From Candidatus Methylopumilus sp. (GTDB lineage Bacteria; Pseudomonadota; Gammaproteobacteria; Burkholderiales; Burkholderiaceae_B): a stretch of DNA of 54,717 nucleotides. This document shows, one piece after another, positions 44,841-54,717 of this stretch. The notes under the pieces are model-generated. The model worked only from the letters and a program-made list of their open reading frames with translations, searched no databases and was not told where the DNA came from. Where the stretch lies: NCBI GenBank assembly GCA_021738045.1, contig JAIPCU010000002.1:1-54717 (forward strand). The letters run 5' to 3'. Both the position numbers and the translations under genes were made by a program. How positions within the stretch are numbered: the first letter of the stretch is position 1; every line of letters starts with the position of its first letter.

Positions 44841-45932
44841 TTAGATGCTGACGGTATCGCGGCGCTCAGAGTCTAGATATTCTTTGGATTGCATTTCAAG
44901 AATGCGAGATACCGTACGGTGAAACTCATTAGACATCGGACCCGAGGTGTAAATTTCATCGGGTTCGCACGCAGCTGACATAATTAGCTTGATTTTATGG
45001 TCGTAAAACACGTCAATGAGCCAGGTGAAGCGCCGCGCTTCAGACGCTTCGCGTGGCCCCATCTTGGGCACATCAGACAAAATCACCGCATGAAAGCGAC
45101 TGGCTAACTCAAGGTAATCGTTTTGCGAGCGTGGGCCGCCGCACAGTGTTGCAAAATCAAACCAGACCACACTCCCCGCACGCTGTTTGGCACGAATTTC
45201 TCGGTGCTCAATCAACAACACCGGATCTTGTGCCGCAGTATCTGCCAACTGAGTAAAGGTCGACTGCAGCGCTTCATCAGCCTGAGCCCCACCAGGGGTG
45301 TGGTAACACTTCACTTGCTCGAGGGTACGCCTGCGATAGTCAATGCCGGCATCCACATTCAAGATATCCATACGGTCTTGAATCAGTTTAATCGCGGGCA
45401 ATAAGCGATCACGATGCAAGCCATCAGGGTATAGCGTAGAGGGTTCGTAATTTGAGGTCATCACAAACGAGGTGCCAAACTCAAAGAATTTCAATAACAA
45501 GCGGTACAGAATCATCGCGTCAGCCACATCTGACACATGAAACTCGTCAAAACAAATCAGGCGGTAGTTTTTTGAAATACGACGTGCGACTTCGTCAAGC
45601 GGATCTTGCATGCCTTTGACTTCGTCAAGCTGGCGATGCACGCTGCGCATGAACTCATGAAAGTGCAACCGCGTCTTACGTGTGACCGGAACGGTAGCGT
45701 AAAAAGCATCCATCAAAAAGCTTTTACCTCGGCCGACCCCACCCCACAAATACACACCACGCGGGATCTCTGGGCGTTTAAAGAAGCGCTTTACCGCGCT
45801 TGAGCGCTGCTCTTTAAAAATGGCCCAGTCGTCATAGTAGCGCTGCAGGCGAGCAACCGCCGCCCGCTGCGCTGGGTCTGAGTGGTACCCCCGCTCAGCG
45901 AGGGTGTGCTCGTAGGATTCAAGAACGTTCAA
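44841..45932 (-). CDS. zapE: Cell division protein ZapE (AFG1-like ATPase)
   Basis: GVYLWGGVGRGKSFLMDAFY; HFHEFMRSVH; ICFDEFHVSDVADAMIL; TSNYEPSTLYPDGLHRDRLLPAI. Confidence 0.93.
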   Translation of the reverse strand: MNVLESYEHTLAERGYHSDPAQRAAVARLQRYYDDWAIFKEQRSSAVKRFFKRPEIPRGVYLWGGVGRGKSFLMDAFYATVPVTRKTRLHFHEFMRSVHRQLDEVKGMQDPLDEVARRISKNYRLICFDEFHVSDVADAMILYRLLLKFFEFGTSFVMTSNYEPSTLYPDGLHRDRLLPAIKLIQDRMDILNVDAGIDYRRRTLEQVKCYHTPGGAQADEALQSTFTQLADTAAQDPVLLIEHREIRAKQRAGSVVWFDFATLCGGPRSQNDYLELASRFHAVILSDVPKMGPREASEARRFTWLIDVFYDHKIKLIMSAACEPDEIYTSGPMSNEFHRTVSRILEMQSKEYLDSERRDTVSI

Positions 45933-45941
45933 AAGTGTTTC

Positions 45942-47369
45942 TTAAAAATTCAGCGTACGCTTATCCACTGCCAGAGCCGCTTCTTTCATCGACTCTGACA
46001 ACGTAGGATGCGCATGGCAGATACGGGCAATGTCTTCAGCCGCCCCTTTGAACTCCATGATGGTCACAGCTTCGGCAATGAGCTCAGAGGCCATGGGGCC
46101 AATGATGTGCACGCCTAACACTTCGTCGGTTGTGGCATCTGCCAAGATTTTGACGAACCCAGTTGTGTCACCTAAGGCGCGCGCCCGACCATTCGCCAAG
46201 AACGGAAAGCTACCGGCCTTATAAGCACGGCCACTAGCTTTGAGCTGTTGCTCGGTTTCACCCACCCAAGAAATCTCGGGTGAGGTGTAAATGACCCAAG
46301 GGATCGTATTGAAATTGACGTGACCATGTTGCCCGCTAATACGTTCGGCAACCGCGACACCCTCTTCTTCGGCTTTATGCGCCAACATTGGGCCGCGCAC
46401 CACATCGCCGACAGCCCACACGTTTGGTAAATTAGTTTTGCAATCGCCATCGACCATGACGAAACCACGCTCATCGAGTTGCAAGCCAACCGCATCGGCC
46501 TGCAGGCCACCGGTGTAGGGCACACGCCCAATCGAGACAATCAATTTATCGACCACTAGCTTTTGTTCAGCACCTGCTGCGTCGGTATAAGGCACAGTGA
46601 CGCTTTTAGCGCCGGCCTTAATTTCACCTAGCTTAATGCCGGTTTGAATCGCCAAGCCCTGCTTGGTAAAGATCTTGAATGCTTCTTTTGCAACCTGCTG
46701 ATCCACTGCTGCCAAAAATTCTGGCATCGCTTCTAATACGGTCACCTCGGCACCCAAACGGCGCCAGACGCTGCCCATTTCTAGGCCAATCACACCAGCA
46801 CCAATCACACCCAATTTTTTAGGGACGGCTGCAATATTCAGTGCCCCGTCATTGGACAAGACCTGCTTCTCGTCAAAGGGTAAGCCTGGCAGTTCGCGGG
46901 CCGACGACCCCGTTGCGATCACGATATGTTTGCCCACGATATCGGCTGTTGTCGTGCCGCTGACGTGAATCGCCCAGCCACCCTCTGCCTTGCCAGTGAA
47001 AGCACCTTTGCCGTGAAAGAACGTGATCTTGTTCTTTTTGAACAGATACAAAATGCCGTCGTTGTTTTGCTTCACAACGCTGTTTTTGCGGCCAAGCAAC
47101 TGTTCGAGATTCAGGCTGACGCCTTTGACCTCAATGCCATGCTCTGCAAAATGATGGTTGACCTGATCGTAGTGCTCTGAAGACTGCAGCAAGGCCTTTG
47201 ACGGAATACATCCGACGTTGGTACACGTGCCCCCTGGAGCCGGGCCGCCCTTACCGTTTTGCCAGGCATCAATGCACGCCACCGACAACCCTAACTGGGC
47301 CGCACGAATCGCAGCGATATAGCCGCCAGGGCCCGCACCGATCACTACAACATCAAATTGAGTAGACAT
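45942..47369 (-). CDS. lpdA: Dihydrolipoyl dehydrogenase
   Basis: VVVIGAGPGGYIAAIRAAQLGL; GGTCTNVGCIPSKALL; AVGDVVRGPMLAHKAEEEG; CHAHPTLSE. Confidence 0.95.
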   Translation of the reverse strand: MSTQFDVVVIGAGPGGYIAAIRAAQLGLSVACIDAWQNGKGGPAPGGTCTNVGCIPSKALLQSSEHYDQVNHHFAEHGIEVKGVSLNLEQLLGRKNSVVKQNNDGILYLFKKNKITFFHGKGAFTGKAEGGWAIHVSGTTTADIVGKHIVIATGSSARELPGLPFDEKQVLSNDGALNIAAVPKKLGVIGAGVIGLEMGSVWRRLGAEVTVLEAMPEFLAAVDQQVAKEAFKIFTKQGLAIQTGIKLGEIKAGAKSVTVPYTDAAGAEQKLVVDKLIVSIGRVPYTGGLQADAVGLQLDERGFVMVDGDCKTNLPNVWAVGDVVRGPMLAHKAEEEGVAVAERISGQHGHVNFNTIPWVIYTSPEISWVGETEQQLKASGRAYKAGSFPFLANGRARALGDTTGFVKILADATTDEVLGVHIIGPMASELIAEAVTIMEFKGAAEDIARICHAHPTLSESMKEAALAVDKRTLNF

Positions 47370-47381
47370 GAATATCTCGGT

Positions 47382-48611
47382 TTAGATTTCGAGTAGCAAG
47401 CGTTGTGGATCTTCGAGCGCTTCTTTCATCGCAACCAAGCCCAAGACCGCCTCACGGCCATCAATCATGCGATGGTCGTAAGACATTGCCAAGTAATTAA
47501 TTGGCCGAATCACGATCTGGCCTTTTTCAACCACAGCACGCTCTTTGGTGGCGTGAACGCCCAAGATCGCTGACTGAGGAGGATTGATAATTGGAGTGGA
47601 CAACATCGAGCCAAACACACCACCGTTTGAAATCGAGAACGTGCCGCCGGTCATCTCTTCGATACCAAGCTTACCCTCTGAAGCGCGCTTGCCAAAATCA
47701 GCGATTGTTTTTTCGATTTCGGCGATAGAGAGTTGATCAGCATTGCGCAGAATCGGCACCACTAGGCCACGTGGGCTGCCAACCGCGATACCGATATCAA
47801 AATAGCCGTGATAGATGATGTCTTTGCCATCGATCGACGCATTTAACACTGGGTAACGCTTGAGAGCTGCAACAGCGGCTTTCACAAAAAACGACATAAA
47901 GCCCAGCTTCACGCCGTGCTCTTTTTCAAATTTGTCTTTGTATAAATTACGCAGGTCAATCACGCCTTGCATGTTGACTTCGTTAAACGTTGTGAGAATG
48001 GCGTTATCTTGCTGCGATTGCAACAGACGCTCGGCCACGCGGGCACGCAAGCGACTCATGGGCACCCGCTGCTCAGGACGACCATCAAGCGATTGCGTCA
48101 TGGGCACCGAAGGGTTTGCCAAGGGCGCAGCCTTGACTGGCGCAGCTGCAGGGGCTGCCGAAGCACCAAGCGCATCGCCTTTCGTGATACGGCCGTCACG
48201 GCCTGAGCCCGACACGTTTGAAGCGGCTACGCCTTTTTCAGCAAGAATCTTGGCAGCGGCAGGAGACGCCACACCAGCGCTGCCGGCAGAGGCAGCGACG
48301 GGCGCTGCGACTGGGGCTGGCGCAGCTGCAGCAGTATTAGCTGGTGACGCTGTGACTGCAGCAGCTTTACCGGCCGTATCGATACGAGCAATCACCTCGC
48401 CCGACACCACCATACTGCCATCGGCACGCACGATTTCTGTGAACACACCCGAAGCCGGAGCCGGCACCTCTAGCACCACCTTATCGGTTTCAACTTCAAT
48501 CAGAATTTCGTCAGCGGTGACTGCCTCACCGGGTTTTTTCTTCCAGGTTAACAACGTTGCTTCAGATACAGACTCAGACAGTTGGGGCACAACTACATCG
48601 GTGATTGCCAT
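47382..48611 (-). CDS. sucB: 2-oxoglutarate dehydrogenase E2, dihydrolipoyl succinyltransferase
   Basis: Lipoyl domain VETDKVVLEVPAPASG; Ala/Pro linker; GGTFSISNGGVFGSMLSTPIINPPQSAILG; YDHRMIDGREAV. Confidence 0.95.
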   Translation of the reverse strand: MAITDVVVPQLSESVSEATLLTWKKKPGEAVTADEILIEVETDKVVLEVPAPASGVFTEIVRADGSMVVSGEVIARIDTAGKAAAVTASPANTAAAAPAPVAAPVAASAGSAGVASPAAAKILAEKGVAASNVSGSGRDGRITKGDALGASAAPAAAPVKAAPLANPSVPMTQSLDGRPEQRVPMSRLRARVAERLLQSQQDNAILTTFNEVNMQGVIDLRNLYKDKFEKEHGVKLGFMSFFVKAAVAALKRYPVLNASIDGKDIIYHGYFDIGIAVGSPRGLVVPILRNADQLSIAEIEKTIADFGKRASEGKLGIEEMTGGTFSISNGGVFGSMLSTPIINPPQSAILGVHATKERAVVEKGQIVIRPINYLAMSYDHRMIDGREAVLGLVAMKEALEDPQRLLLEI

Positions 48612-48661
48612 TTTTTTTCCGTGAGGGATCGTAGTATTTCGGTAAAGTCGCTTAGGCTAGA

Positions 48662-51529
48662 TTATTTAGTCAGCATGAACACTTTGAACTTGCCAAAGGC
48701 TTGATCAACCAACGCCTTTTGCTGTTCTTGATGCTTAGCTAAATAACCGACGGCGGGCGAGGCAGACGCTGGGCGCCCGGCATAACCCAGCTTTTGGCCA
48801 GCTGACATGTTTTGGTAAAGATGGTGTTGCACGTAAAACCAGGGGCCCTGGTTTTGCGGCTCGTCTTGCACCCAGACCACTTCAGTTGCCTTGGGATACT
48901 TGCGCAACTCAGCCTCAAAGGTTTTATGGGCGAAGGGATACAGCTGCTCAACGCGAATAATTGCAACCGAGTCGTCTTTACGATCAGCACGACCGTGCAC
49001 TAGGTCGTAATAAACTTTACCCGAGCACACCAAGACACGCTTGACCGAAGCGGCTTTAATCTGCGCATCGAGCTCGGGGATGATTGGCTGAAACCGACCA
49101 GACGACAGATCTTTAAGAGGAGAGCCAGCATCTTTATTACGCAGCAATGACTTTGGCGTCAAAATGACTAGCGGCTTACGGAACTTGCGTACCATCTGAC
49201 GGCGCAACAAATGGAAAATTTGTGAGGCTGTCGTTGGCTGAACCACTTGAATATTGTTGTCAGCACAAAGCTGCAAGAAGCGCTCGATGCGCGCGGATGA
49301 ATGCTCAGGCCCTTGACCTTCGTAACCGTGCGGCAGCATCAGAGTCAAACCAGACTGACGACCCCACTTGGCCTCACCAGACACGATGAACTGGTCAATC
49401 ACGACTTGAGCACCGTTCACGAAATCGCCAAACTGGGCTTCCCAGATCGTGAGGGTGTTGGGATCTGCACAAGAGTAACCGTACTCAAAACCTAACACGG
49501 CCTCTTCGGACAAGACCGAGTCAATGACGGTAAACGGTGCCTGCTCAGCCGAGACATTTTGCAACGGAATATAAGTGCCATCATCCCAGCGCTCACGATT
49601 TTGATCATGCAGTACCGCGTGACGGTGAGTGAAGGTGCCGCGACCTGAGTCTTGGCCTGTAATGCGAATTGCGTACCCTGCCTTGACCAGCGTTGCGAAG
49701 GCCAAATGCTCGCCCATCCCCCAGTCAAGATTTTGTTCGCCATGTGCCATTGCACGACGATCATTGAGCAACTTTGTGACCAGTGCGTGAGGCGTAAACC
49801 CAGCAGGCGTCTGAGTCAGAGCTTCACCGATACTTTTGATTTCAGCTAACGGCACGCCTGTATCGGCTTGGTCTGTCCACTTCGCATTTAAGAACGGTGT
49901 CCAATCAATGGCGTACTTACTTTTGTAATTTGTTAAGACAGGCTCGATCGTGCGCTGGCCGTCTTCCATGTACTGGCGATAGTCTTTGACAAGTTGATCG
50001 CCCTCGCCTTGTTTAAGCACACCCTGTGCAGTCAGTTTGTCTGCGTAGAGCTTACGCGTGCCAGGATGCGCGCCAATGCGCTTGTACATCAAGGGCTGCG
50101 TCAGCGAAGGGGTATCTTGTTCGTTGTGACCGAGTTTACGGAAACACACGATATCCACGACCACGTCGCGACCAAATTTCATTCTGAAATCGAGCGCCAA
50201 CCGAGTCGTAAACGCAACCGCTTCAGGATCATCACCATTTACGTGAAACACTGGCGCTTCGATCATCTTTGACACGTCAGTGCAATAGATCGTTGAGCGT
50301 GTATCGCGCGGATCTGAAGTCGTAAACCCGATCTGGTTGTTAATCACGAGATGAACCGTGCCGCCAGTACCGTAACCACGGGTCTCGGCGAGGTTGAGGG
50401 TTTCCATGACGACGCCCTGCCCGGCAAAAGCCGCGTCGCCATGCACCAGCACGGGCAACACTTGCTTGTAGCCGTCAGCACCGCGACGCTCTTGACGCGC
50501 GCGCACGCTACCTTCAACGACGGGGTTCACGATTTCAAGGTGCGAGGGATTAAACGCGAGTGACAGATGCATCGGACCGCCACGCGTAGACAGGTCGCTT
50601 GAAAAACCGTTGTGGTATTTCACATCACCATCGCTTAAACCTTCGGCGTGATGACCTTCGAATTCGGCAAACAAATCACCAGGCATCTTGCCCATGATAT
50701 TGACCAGCATATTCAAGCGACCACGATGCGCCATGCCGACCACGATTTCTTGAACGCCCGCTTCACCCGCATGGTGTACGAGTTCATCCATTGAGGCAAT
50801 AAAACTATCGCCACCCTCAAGCGAAAAGCGCTTTTGTCCGACGTACTTTGTGTGCAAATAACGCTCAAGGCCTTCGGCTTCAGTGAGCTGTTGCAGCAAA
50901 TTACGTTTGCCTTCGGCTGAAACCGTTGGCGCCGACAGGGTTGACTCAAGGCGCTCTTGCACCCAACGTTTCACTGCAGGATCAGACGCATGCATGAACT
51001 CGGCGCCGACCGAACGACAATAGGTATCACGCAAGGCTTTGAGAATATCGCGCAAGGTCATGGTGCTTGCGCTAGAAAAATAAGTATTGGCCGCCGAAAA
51101 AACCTGATCGAGATCGGTTTCATTTAAACCATAAAACGCAGGGTCTAATTCGGGGATCGCAGGACGATCGGTACGCTTGAGTGGATCGAGATCAGCCCAT
51201 CTTGAACCAAGTGAGCGATACGCTGCGATCAAAGACTGCACGTGCACTTGCTTGGTTGCAACGGCTAGATCAGATTCTTTTGCACGCTGTGCAAAGCCAT
51301 TTGTTTTAGCGCGAATCGCAAACGACTCAACAATTGGCGCGTGAGCTTGATCACGAGTTGCTGCTTGACCATCGGTCGCTGGCATATGCTGCAACTGATC
51401 GAAATAGCTTCGCCAGTTGTCTGGCACTGAGCCTGGATTGTCGAGATAAGCCTCATAAAGCTCTTCGACATATGGGGCATTACCCCCAAAAAGATAGGAG
51501 TTCTGTAGAGATTCGTGTTCTGATGACAT
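48662..51529 (-). CDS. sucA: 2-oxoglutarate dehydrogenase E1
   Basis: MSSEHESLQNSYLFGGNAPYVEELYEAYLDNPGSVPDNWRSYFD; VVGMAHRGRLNMLVNIMGK; GEAKWGRQSGLTLMLPHGYEGQGPEHSSARIERFLQLC. Confidence 0.95.
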   Translation of the reverse strand: MSSEHESLQNSYLFGGNAPYVEELYEAYLDNPGSVPDNWRSYFDQLQHMPATDGQAATRDQAHAPIVESFAIRAKTNGFAQRAKESDLAVATKQVHVQSLIAAYRSLGSRWADLDPLKRTDRPAIPELDPAFYGLNETDLDQVFSAANTYFSSASTMTLRDILKALRDTYCRSVGAEFMHASDPAVKRWVQERLESTLSAPTVSAEGKRNLLQQLTEAEGLERYLHTKYVGQKRFSLEGGDSFIASMDELVHHAGEAGVQEIVVGMAHRGRLNMLVNIMGKMPGDLFAEFEGHHAEGLSDGDVKYHNGFSSDLSTRGGPMHLSLAFNPSHLEIVNPVVEGSVRARQERRGADGYKQVLPVLVHGDAAFAGQGVVMETLNLAETRGYGTGGTVHLVINNQIGFTTSDPRDTRSTIYCTDVSKMIEAPVFHVNGDDPEAVAFTTRLALDFRMKFGRDVVVDIVCFRKLGHNEQDTPSLTQPLMYKRIGAHPGTRKLYADKLTAQGVLKQGEGDQLVKDYRQYMEDGQRTIEPVLTNYKSKYAIDWTPFLNAKWTDQADTGVPLAEIKSIGEALTQTPAGFTPHALVTKLLNDRRAMAHGEQNLDWGMGEHLAFATLVKAGYAIRITGQDSGRGTFTHRHAVLHDQNRERWDDGTYIPLQNVSAEQAPFTVIDSVLSEEAVLGFEYGYSCADPNTLTIWEAQFGDFVNGAQVVIDQFIVSGEAKWGRQSGLTLMLPHGYEGQGPEHSSARIERFLQLCADNNIQVVQPTTASQIFHLLRRQMVRKFRKPLVILTPKSLLRNKDAGSPLKDLSSGRFQPIIPELDAQIKAASVKRVLVCSGKVYYDLVHGRADRKDDSVAIIRVEQLYPFAHKTFEAELRKYPKATEVVWVQDEPQNQGPWFYVQHHLYQNMSAGQKLGYAGRPASASPAVGYLAKHQEQQKALVDQAFGKFKVFMLTK

Positions 51530-51727
51530 TTGACGCTTCACCTTGTCGGGTGCTTCACCCGTTACGATGCAGGAATACCTTCCGTTTACTCGGCCAAACC
51601 GATTTGCGGATAGCGGGCAGAAGGCGGTTGTTTTGAGCCTTAAAGTCCGGCGAGGAAGTATAACCCGAGGGGTCAATAAACCAACGGCTTTTGTGTAGAT
51701 AGCCTTTCATTATCGAAGGTTATTTTT

Positions 51728-51775
51728 ATAAGCGTTGTGCGAACGAAACAGATAAGCGTTGTGCGAACGAAACAG
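51728..51775. repeat. Perfect 24-bp tandem duplication upstream of sucA
   Basis: ataagcgttgtgcgaacgaaacag at 51728-51751 and 51752-51775. Confidence 0.95.
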
Positions 51776-51804
51776 GACTCAGACGCGAATGACTCGGTCG
51801 GGCA

Positions 51805-51828
51805 TAAAAAACGACCCGCAGGTCGTCT
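51805..51828 (-). terminator. Rho-independent terminator of gltA
   Basis: Minus strand: ACGACC-TGCG-GGTCGT stem (51811-51826) followed by a T-tract (51806-51811). Confidence 0.8.
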
Positions 51829-51877
51829 TTGCCGCCTTGCCTGCGCTAAGCGCACAAGCAAGGAGATCACCAGATAC

Positions 51878-53182
51878 TTACTTACGCTTTGGCACTGAGC
51901 GCGAGGTCGCACCTTGATACAACTGGCGAGGACGACCAATTTTGTACTCTGGATCAGAAATCATCTCGTTCCATTGTGCAATCCAACCCACGGTACGCGC
52001 CAACGCGAAAATCGCCGTAAACAACGCAGTTGGCACACCGATCGCGCGCTGAACAATGCCAGAGTAAAAATCGACGTTTGGATAAAGCTTGCGCTCAACA
52101 AAATACGGATCTTCAAGCGCGATACGCTCGACTTCCATGGCGAGTTTGAACAGCGGATCGTTTTCGAGGCCTAAGGCAGCCAATACCTCTTTGCAGGTTT
52201 GCTGCATCAACTTGGCGCGTGGATCGTAGTTTTTGTAAACACGATGACCAAAACCCATCAAACGAACGCCTGAGTTCTTGTCTTTGACTTGTTCCATGAA
52301 CTCGCCGACCTTGGACATCCCACCCTTCGCTTGCAGATCTTCGAGCATTTGCAAGCAAGCTTCGTTGGCGCCACCGTGAGCGGGGCCCCACAAGCAAGCA
52401 ACGCCTGCGGCAATGGCTGCAAAAGGATTGGTACCAGACGAACCGCATAAACGCACTGTCGACGTTGAGGCATTTTGTTCGTGATCAGCGTGCAGGATAA
52501 AAATGCGATCAAGCGCACGCTCGACAACAGGGTTCACAACGTATTCTTCGCAGGGTGTTGCAAACATCATGCGCAAGAAATTGCCGGTATATGACAAGCT
52601 GTTTTTCGGGTAGATGTAAGGCTGGCCTTGTGAATATTTGTAGGCCATTGCGACCAGCGTGGGCATCTTGGCGATCAAACGGATCGCTGCTACGTGACGA
52701 TGGTGCGGATTGGTGATGTCGTTAGAGTCATGATAGAAAGCCGACATGGCACCGACTAAACCAGTCAACACCGCCATTGGGTGCGCATCACGGCGAAAGC
52801 CACGCAAGAAAAACTGCATTTGCTCGTTGACCATCGTGTGATTGGTCACCAAGGTATCGAAGGCAAGCTTTTGCTTAGCATCCGGCAACTCGCTGTTCAG
52901 GATCAGGTAGCTGATATCCATGAAATCGCAATTGACGGCCAATTCTTCAATGGGATAACCGCGATACAACAACTCGCCTTTGTCGCCATCAATATACGTA
53001 ATGTCAGACGTGCACGAAGCTGTCGACAAAAAACCTGGGTCATACGTAAACATGCCGGTTTGGCCATACAGCTTACGAATATCAATCACCTGCGGGCCGA
53101 CCGTGCCGTCGTAGACCGGGAAGTCAAAGGAGGGGCTTCCGTCAGAGAACGAGAGCGTAGCTTTTTTGTCAGAGAGTTTCAT
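51878..53182 (-). CDS. gltA: Citrate synthase
   Basis: MLKSDKK-type start ([15 protein letters not shown]); [82 protein letters not shown]. Confidence 0.96.
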   Translation of the reverse strand: MKLSDKKATLSFSDGSPSFDFPVYDGTVGPQVIDIRKLYGQTGMFTYDPGFLSTASCTSDITYIDGDKGELLYRGYPIEELAVNCDFMDISYLILNSELPDAKQKLAFDTLVTNHTMVNEQMQFFLRGFRRDAHPMAVLTGLVGAMSAFYHDSNDITNPHHRHVAAIRLIAKMPTLVAMAYKYSQGQPYIYPKNSLSYTGNFLRMMFATPCEEYVVNPVVERALDRIFILHADHEQNASTSTVRLCGSSGTNPFAAIAAGVACLWGPAHGGANEACLQMLEDLQAKGGMSKVGEFMEQVKDKNSGVRLMGFGHRVYKNYDPRAKLMQQTCKEVLAALGLENDPLFKLAMEVERIALEDPYFVERKLYPNVDFYSGIVQRAIGVPTALFTAIFALARTVGWIAQWNEMISDPEYKIGRPRQLYQGATSRSVPKRK

Positions 53183-53215
53183 GAGTTGTTCCTTCTATAA
53201 TTTTTTTACGCAGGT

Positions 53216-53476
53216 TCATAACGCGCGAATATTGGCTAACACCGCGTGCACAGCTGGGCGATCTAACGCCCCCACCGGCTCGAGCCGAGCTAAAAGCAAG
53301 TCTAACAGCTCATTGTCACCCAATTCAAACAGCTGGGTAAGCGCCGACACATCCACATCAGTCAGGTCAGACTCGTAGGTATCTAGATACTTAGTCAGCA
53401 TCAGATCATTTTCGAGCAACCCTCGCCTAGCGCGCCAACGCAGCCTAGTGCGATCCATGTCGGTGAGTTGGCTCAT
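53216..53476 (-). CDS. sdhE: FAD assembly factor SdhE
   Basis: RLRWRARRGLLENDLMLTKYLD; short protein between sdhB and gltA. Confidence 0.92.
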   Translation of the reverse strand: MSQLTDMDRTRLRWRARRGLLENDLMLTKYLDTYESDLTDVDVSALTQLFELGDNELLDLLLARLEPVGALDRPAVHAVLANIRAL

Positions 53477-53491
53477 ACGTGTTGCACCCGA

Positions 53492-54208
53492 CTAAACCGT
53501 ACGACGCACAAGCATTTCTTTGATCTTACCAATCGCCAGCGAAGGATTCAGTCCTTTAGGGCAAACGTCGACACAATTCATGATGGTGTGGCAGCGGAAC
53601 AAGCGATAGGGATCTTCGAGGTTATCGAGGCGCTCAGCGGTGGCATGGTCGCGCGTATCGGCAATGAAGCGGTACGCCTGCAACAGGCCAGCGGGACCCA
53701 CAAACTTGTCGGGGTTCCACCAGAAAGACGGGCACGATGTTGAACAGCAGGCGCACAAGATGCACTCGTACAACCCGTTGAGTTCGTCGCGCGCCTCGGG
53801 GGTCTGCAAACGCTCTTTCTCGGGTGGCGGGGTGTCATTGATCAAATAAGGTTTGATCGAATGATACTGATTAAAGAATTGGGTCATATCCACGATCAGA
53901 TCGCGAATCACTGGCAAGCCGGGCAAGGGACGCAGCACAACCGGCTCAGTTAATTCAAGCATATTGGTGGTGCAAGCCAAACCATTTTTACCATTGATGT
54001 TCATTGCATCTGAGCCGCACACGCCTTCACGGCATGAACGACGCAACGTCAAACTGTCATCAACATCCATCTTGATGCGGATCAAGGCATCCAACAGCAT
54101 TTTGTCGGTTGGCTGCAGCTCGACTTCGAGCTTTTGCATATAAGGGCGCTCATCCTTGTCAGGATCGTAGCGGTAAATTTCAAACTTCACGATGCGTTTT
54201 GTGCTCAT
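53492..54208 (-). CDS. sdhB: Succinate dehydrogenase iron-sulfur subunit
   Basis: CREGVCGSDAMNINGKNGLAC; CILCACCSTSCPSFWWNPDKFVGPAGLLQAYRFIADTRD; CHTIMNCVDVCPKGLNP. Confidence 0.96.
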   Translation of the reverse strand: MSTKRIVKFEIYRYDPDKDERPYMQKLEVELQPTDKMLLDALIRIKMDVDDSLTLRRSCREGVCGSDAMNINGKNGLACTTNMLELTEPVVLRPLPGLPVIRDLIVDMTQFFNQYHSIKPYLINDTPPPEKERLQTPEARDELNGLYECILCACCSTSCPSFWWNPDKFVGPAGLLQAYRFIADTRDHATAERLDNLEDPYRLFRCHTIMNCVDVCPKGLNPSLAIGKIKEMLVRRTV

Positions 54209-54231
54209 GATAGGTATCCAGGTAACTTGTC

Positions 54232-54717
54232 TTAGAAGGTGCGCGACTTGGGCGGGAAGCTTTCAACGGTGAGTGGCTGCATTTGCACAGGCTTGTAATC
54301 GAGGCGGTTACCCTCTGAGTACCACAAGGTGTGCTTGATCCAGTTGTCATCGTCGCGTGTCGGGTGATCGTCAAGTGCATGGGCGCCACGACTTTCAGTA
54401 CGCGCTGCTGCAGAATGAATCGTTGAAAGCGCAACTTCAATCATGTTACTCAGCTCAAGTGCCTCAATACGCGCAGTGTTAAACACTTTTGACTTGTCAG
54501 TAAACGCAATATTGTCGACTTTTTCGGCCAGCGCATCGATTTTTGCTACGCCTTCTTTCAGCGAAGCCAGAGTGCGGAACACGCCACAGTGTTGCTGCAT
54601 GGCATTACGAATCTCGTTGCCCACGACTTGGGCTTTTTCGCCCTTGGTCCGAGATTCGAGTTTGTTGATACGCTCAACTGAAAAATCGACCGACTCTTGC
54701 GGCACAGGCTGATGCGC
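54232..54717 (-). CDS. sdhA: Succinate dehydrogenase flavoprotein subunit, C-terminal part (truncated by window end)
   Basis: RNAMQQHCGVFRTLASLKEGVAKI; ALELSNMIEVALSTIHSAAARTESRGAHALDDHPTRDDDNWIKHTLWYSEGNRLDYKPVQM; immediately upstream of sdhB. Confidence 0.94.
   Translation of the reverse strand, partial: AHQPVPQESVDFSVERINKLESRTKGEKAQVVGNEIRNAMQQHCGVFRTLASLKEGVAKIDALAEKVDNIAFTDKSKVFNTARIEALELSNMIEVALSTIHSAAARTESRGAHALDDHPTRDDDNWIKHTLWYSEGNRLDYKPVQMQPLTVESFPPKSRTF

Noticed and set aside
1-54717. tRNA/rRNA genes, transposons, prophage or defence systems
   Set aside because: No tRNA-like cloverleafs, rRNA signatures, transposase/integrase ORFs or known defence genes were recognised; tRNAscan-SE and defence HMM scans were not possible.

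Overview
54.7 kb of a proteobacterial chromosome. Gene content and order (sdhB-sdhE-gltA-sucA-sucB-lpdA-zapE; phaC-phaB-phaR; tandem cphA genes) suggest a betaproteobacterium of the order Burkholderiales. The right part (about 32-54.7 kb) is mostly housekeeping: PHA synthesis, pgeF/rluD/bamD, a DinG-type helicase, tex, trpS, zapE, the 2-oxoglutarate dehydrogenase operon, gltA and sdh. The left part (1-32 kb) is accessory metabolism. (1) A minus-strand locus combines a three-subunit xanthine-dehydrogenase-family molybdoenzyme, whose 2Fe-2S subunit is fused to a CoxG/SRPBCC domain, with an orphan TRAP binding protein, hydantoinase/oxoprolinase A and B, a PreA-like dihydropyrimidine dehydrogenase and a MarR regulator. 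(2) An apparently translationally coupled operon contains two tandem Tat-exported IorAB-type molybdo-hydroxylases followed by soxX-soxY-soxZ-soxA and an FccB/SoxF flavoprotein. It has no soxB or soxCD in the window, the SoxY C-terminus is non-canonical, and an 18-bp x 6 coding minisatellite sits between soxZ and the SoxA signal peptide. This is the best candidate for an undescribed system. (3) A cyanophycin locus has a CphA2-like degenerate synthetase, CphA, and a divergent zinc-ribbon ABC exporter with a DUF1854 partner. Several short intergenic tandem repeats, palindromes and two good intrinsic terminators were also seen. All calls come from reading the sequence and supplied translations; no searches were run.
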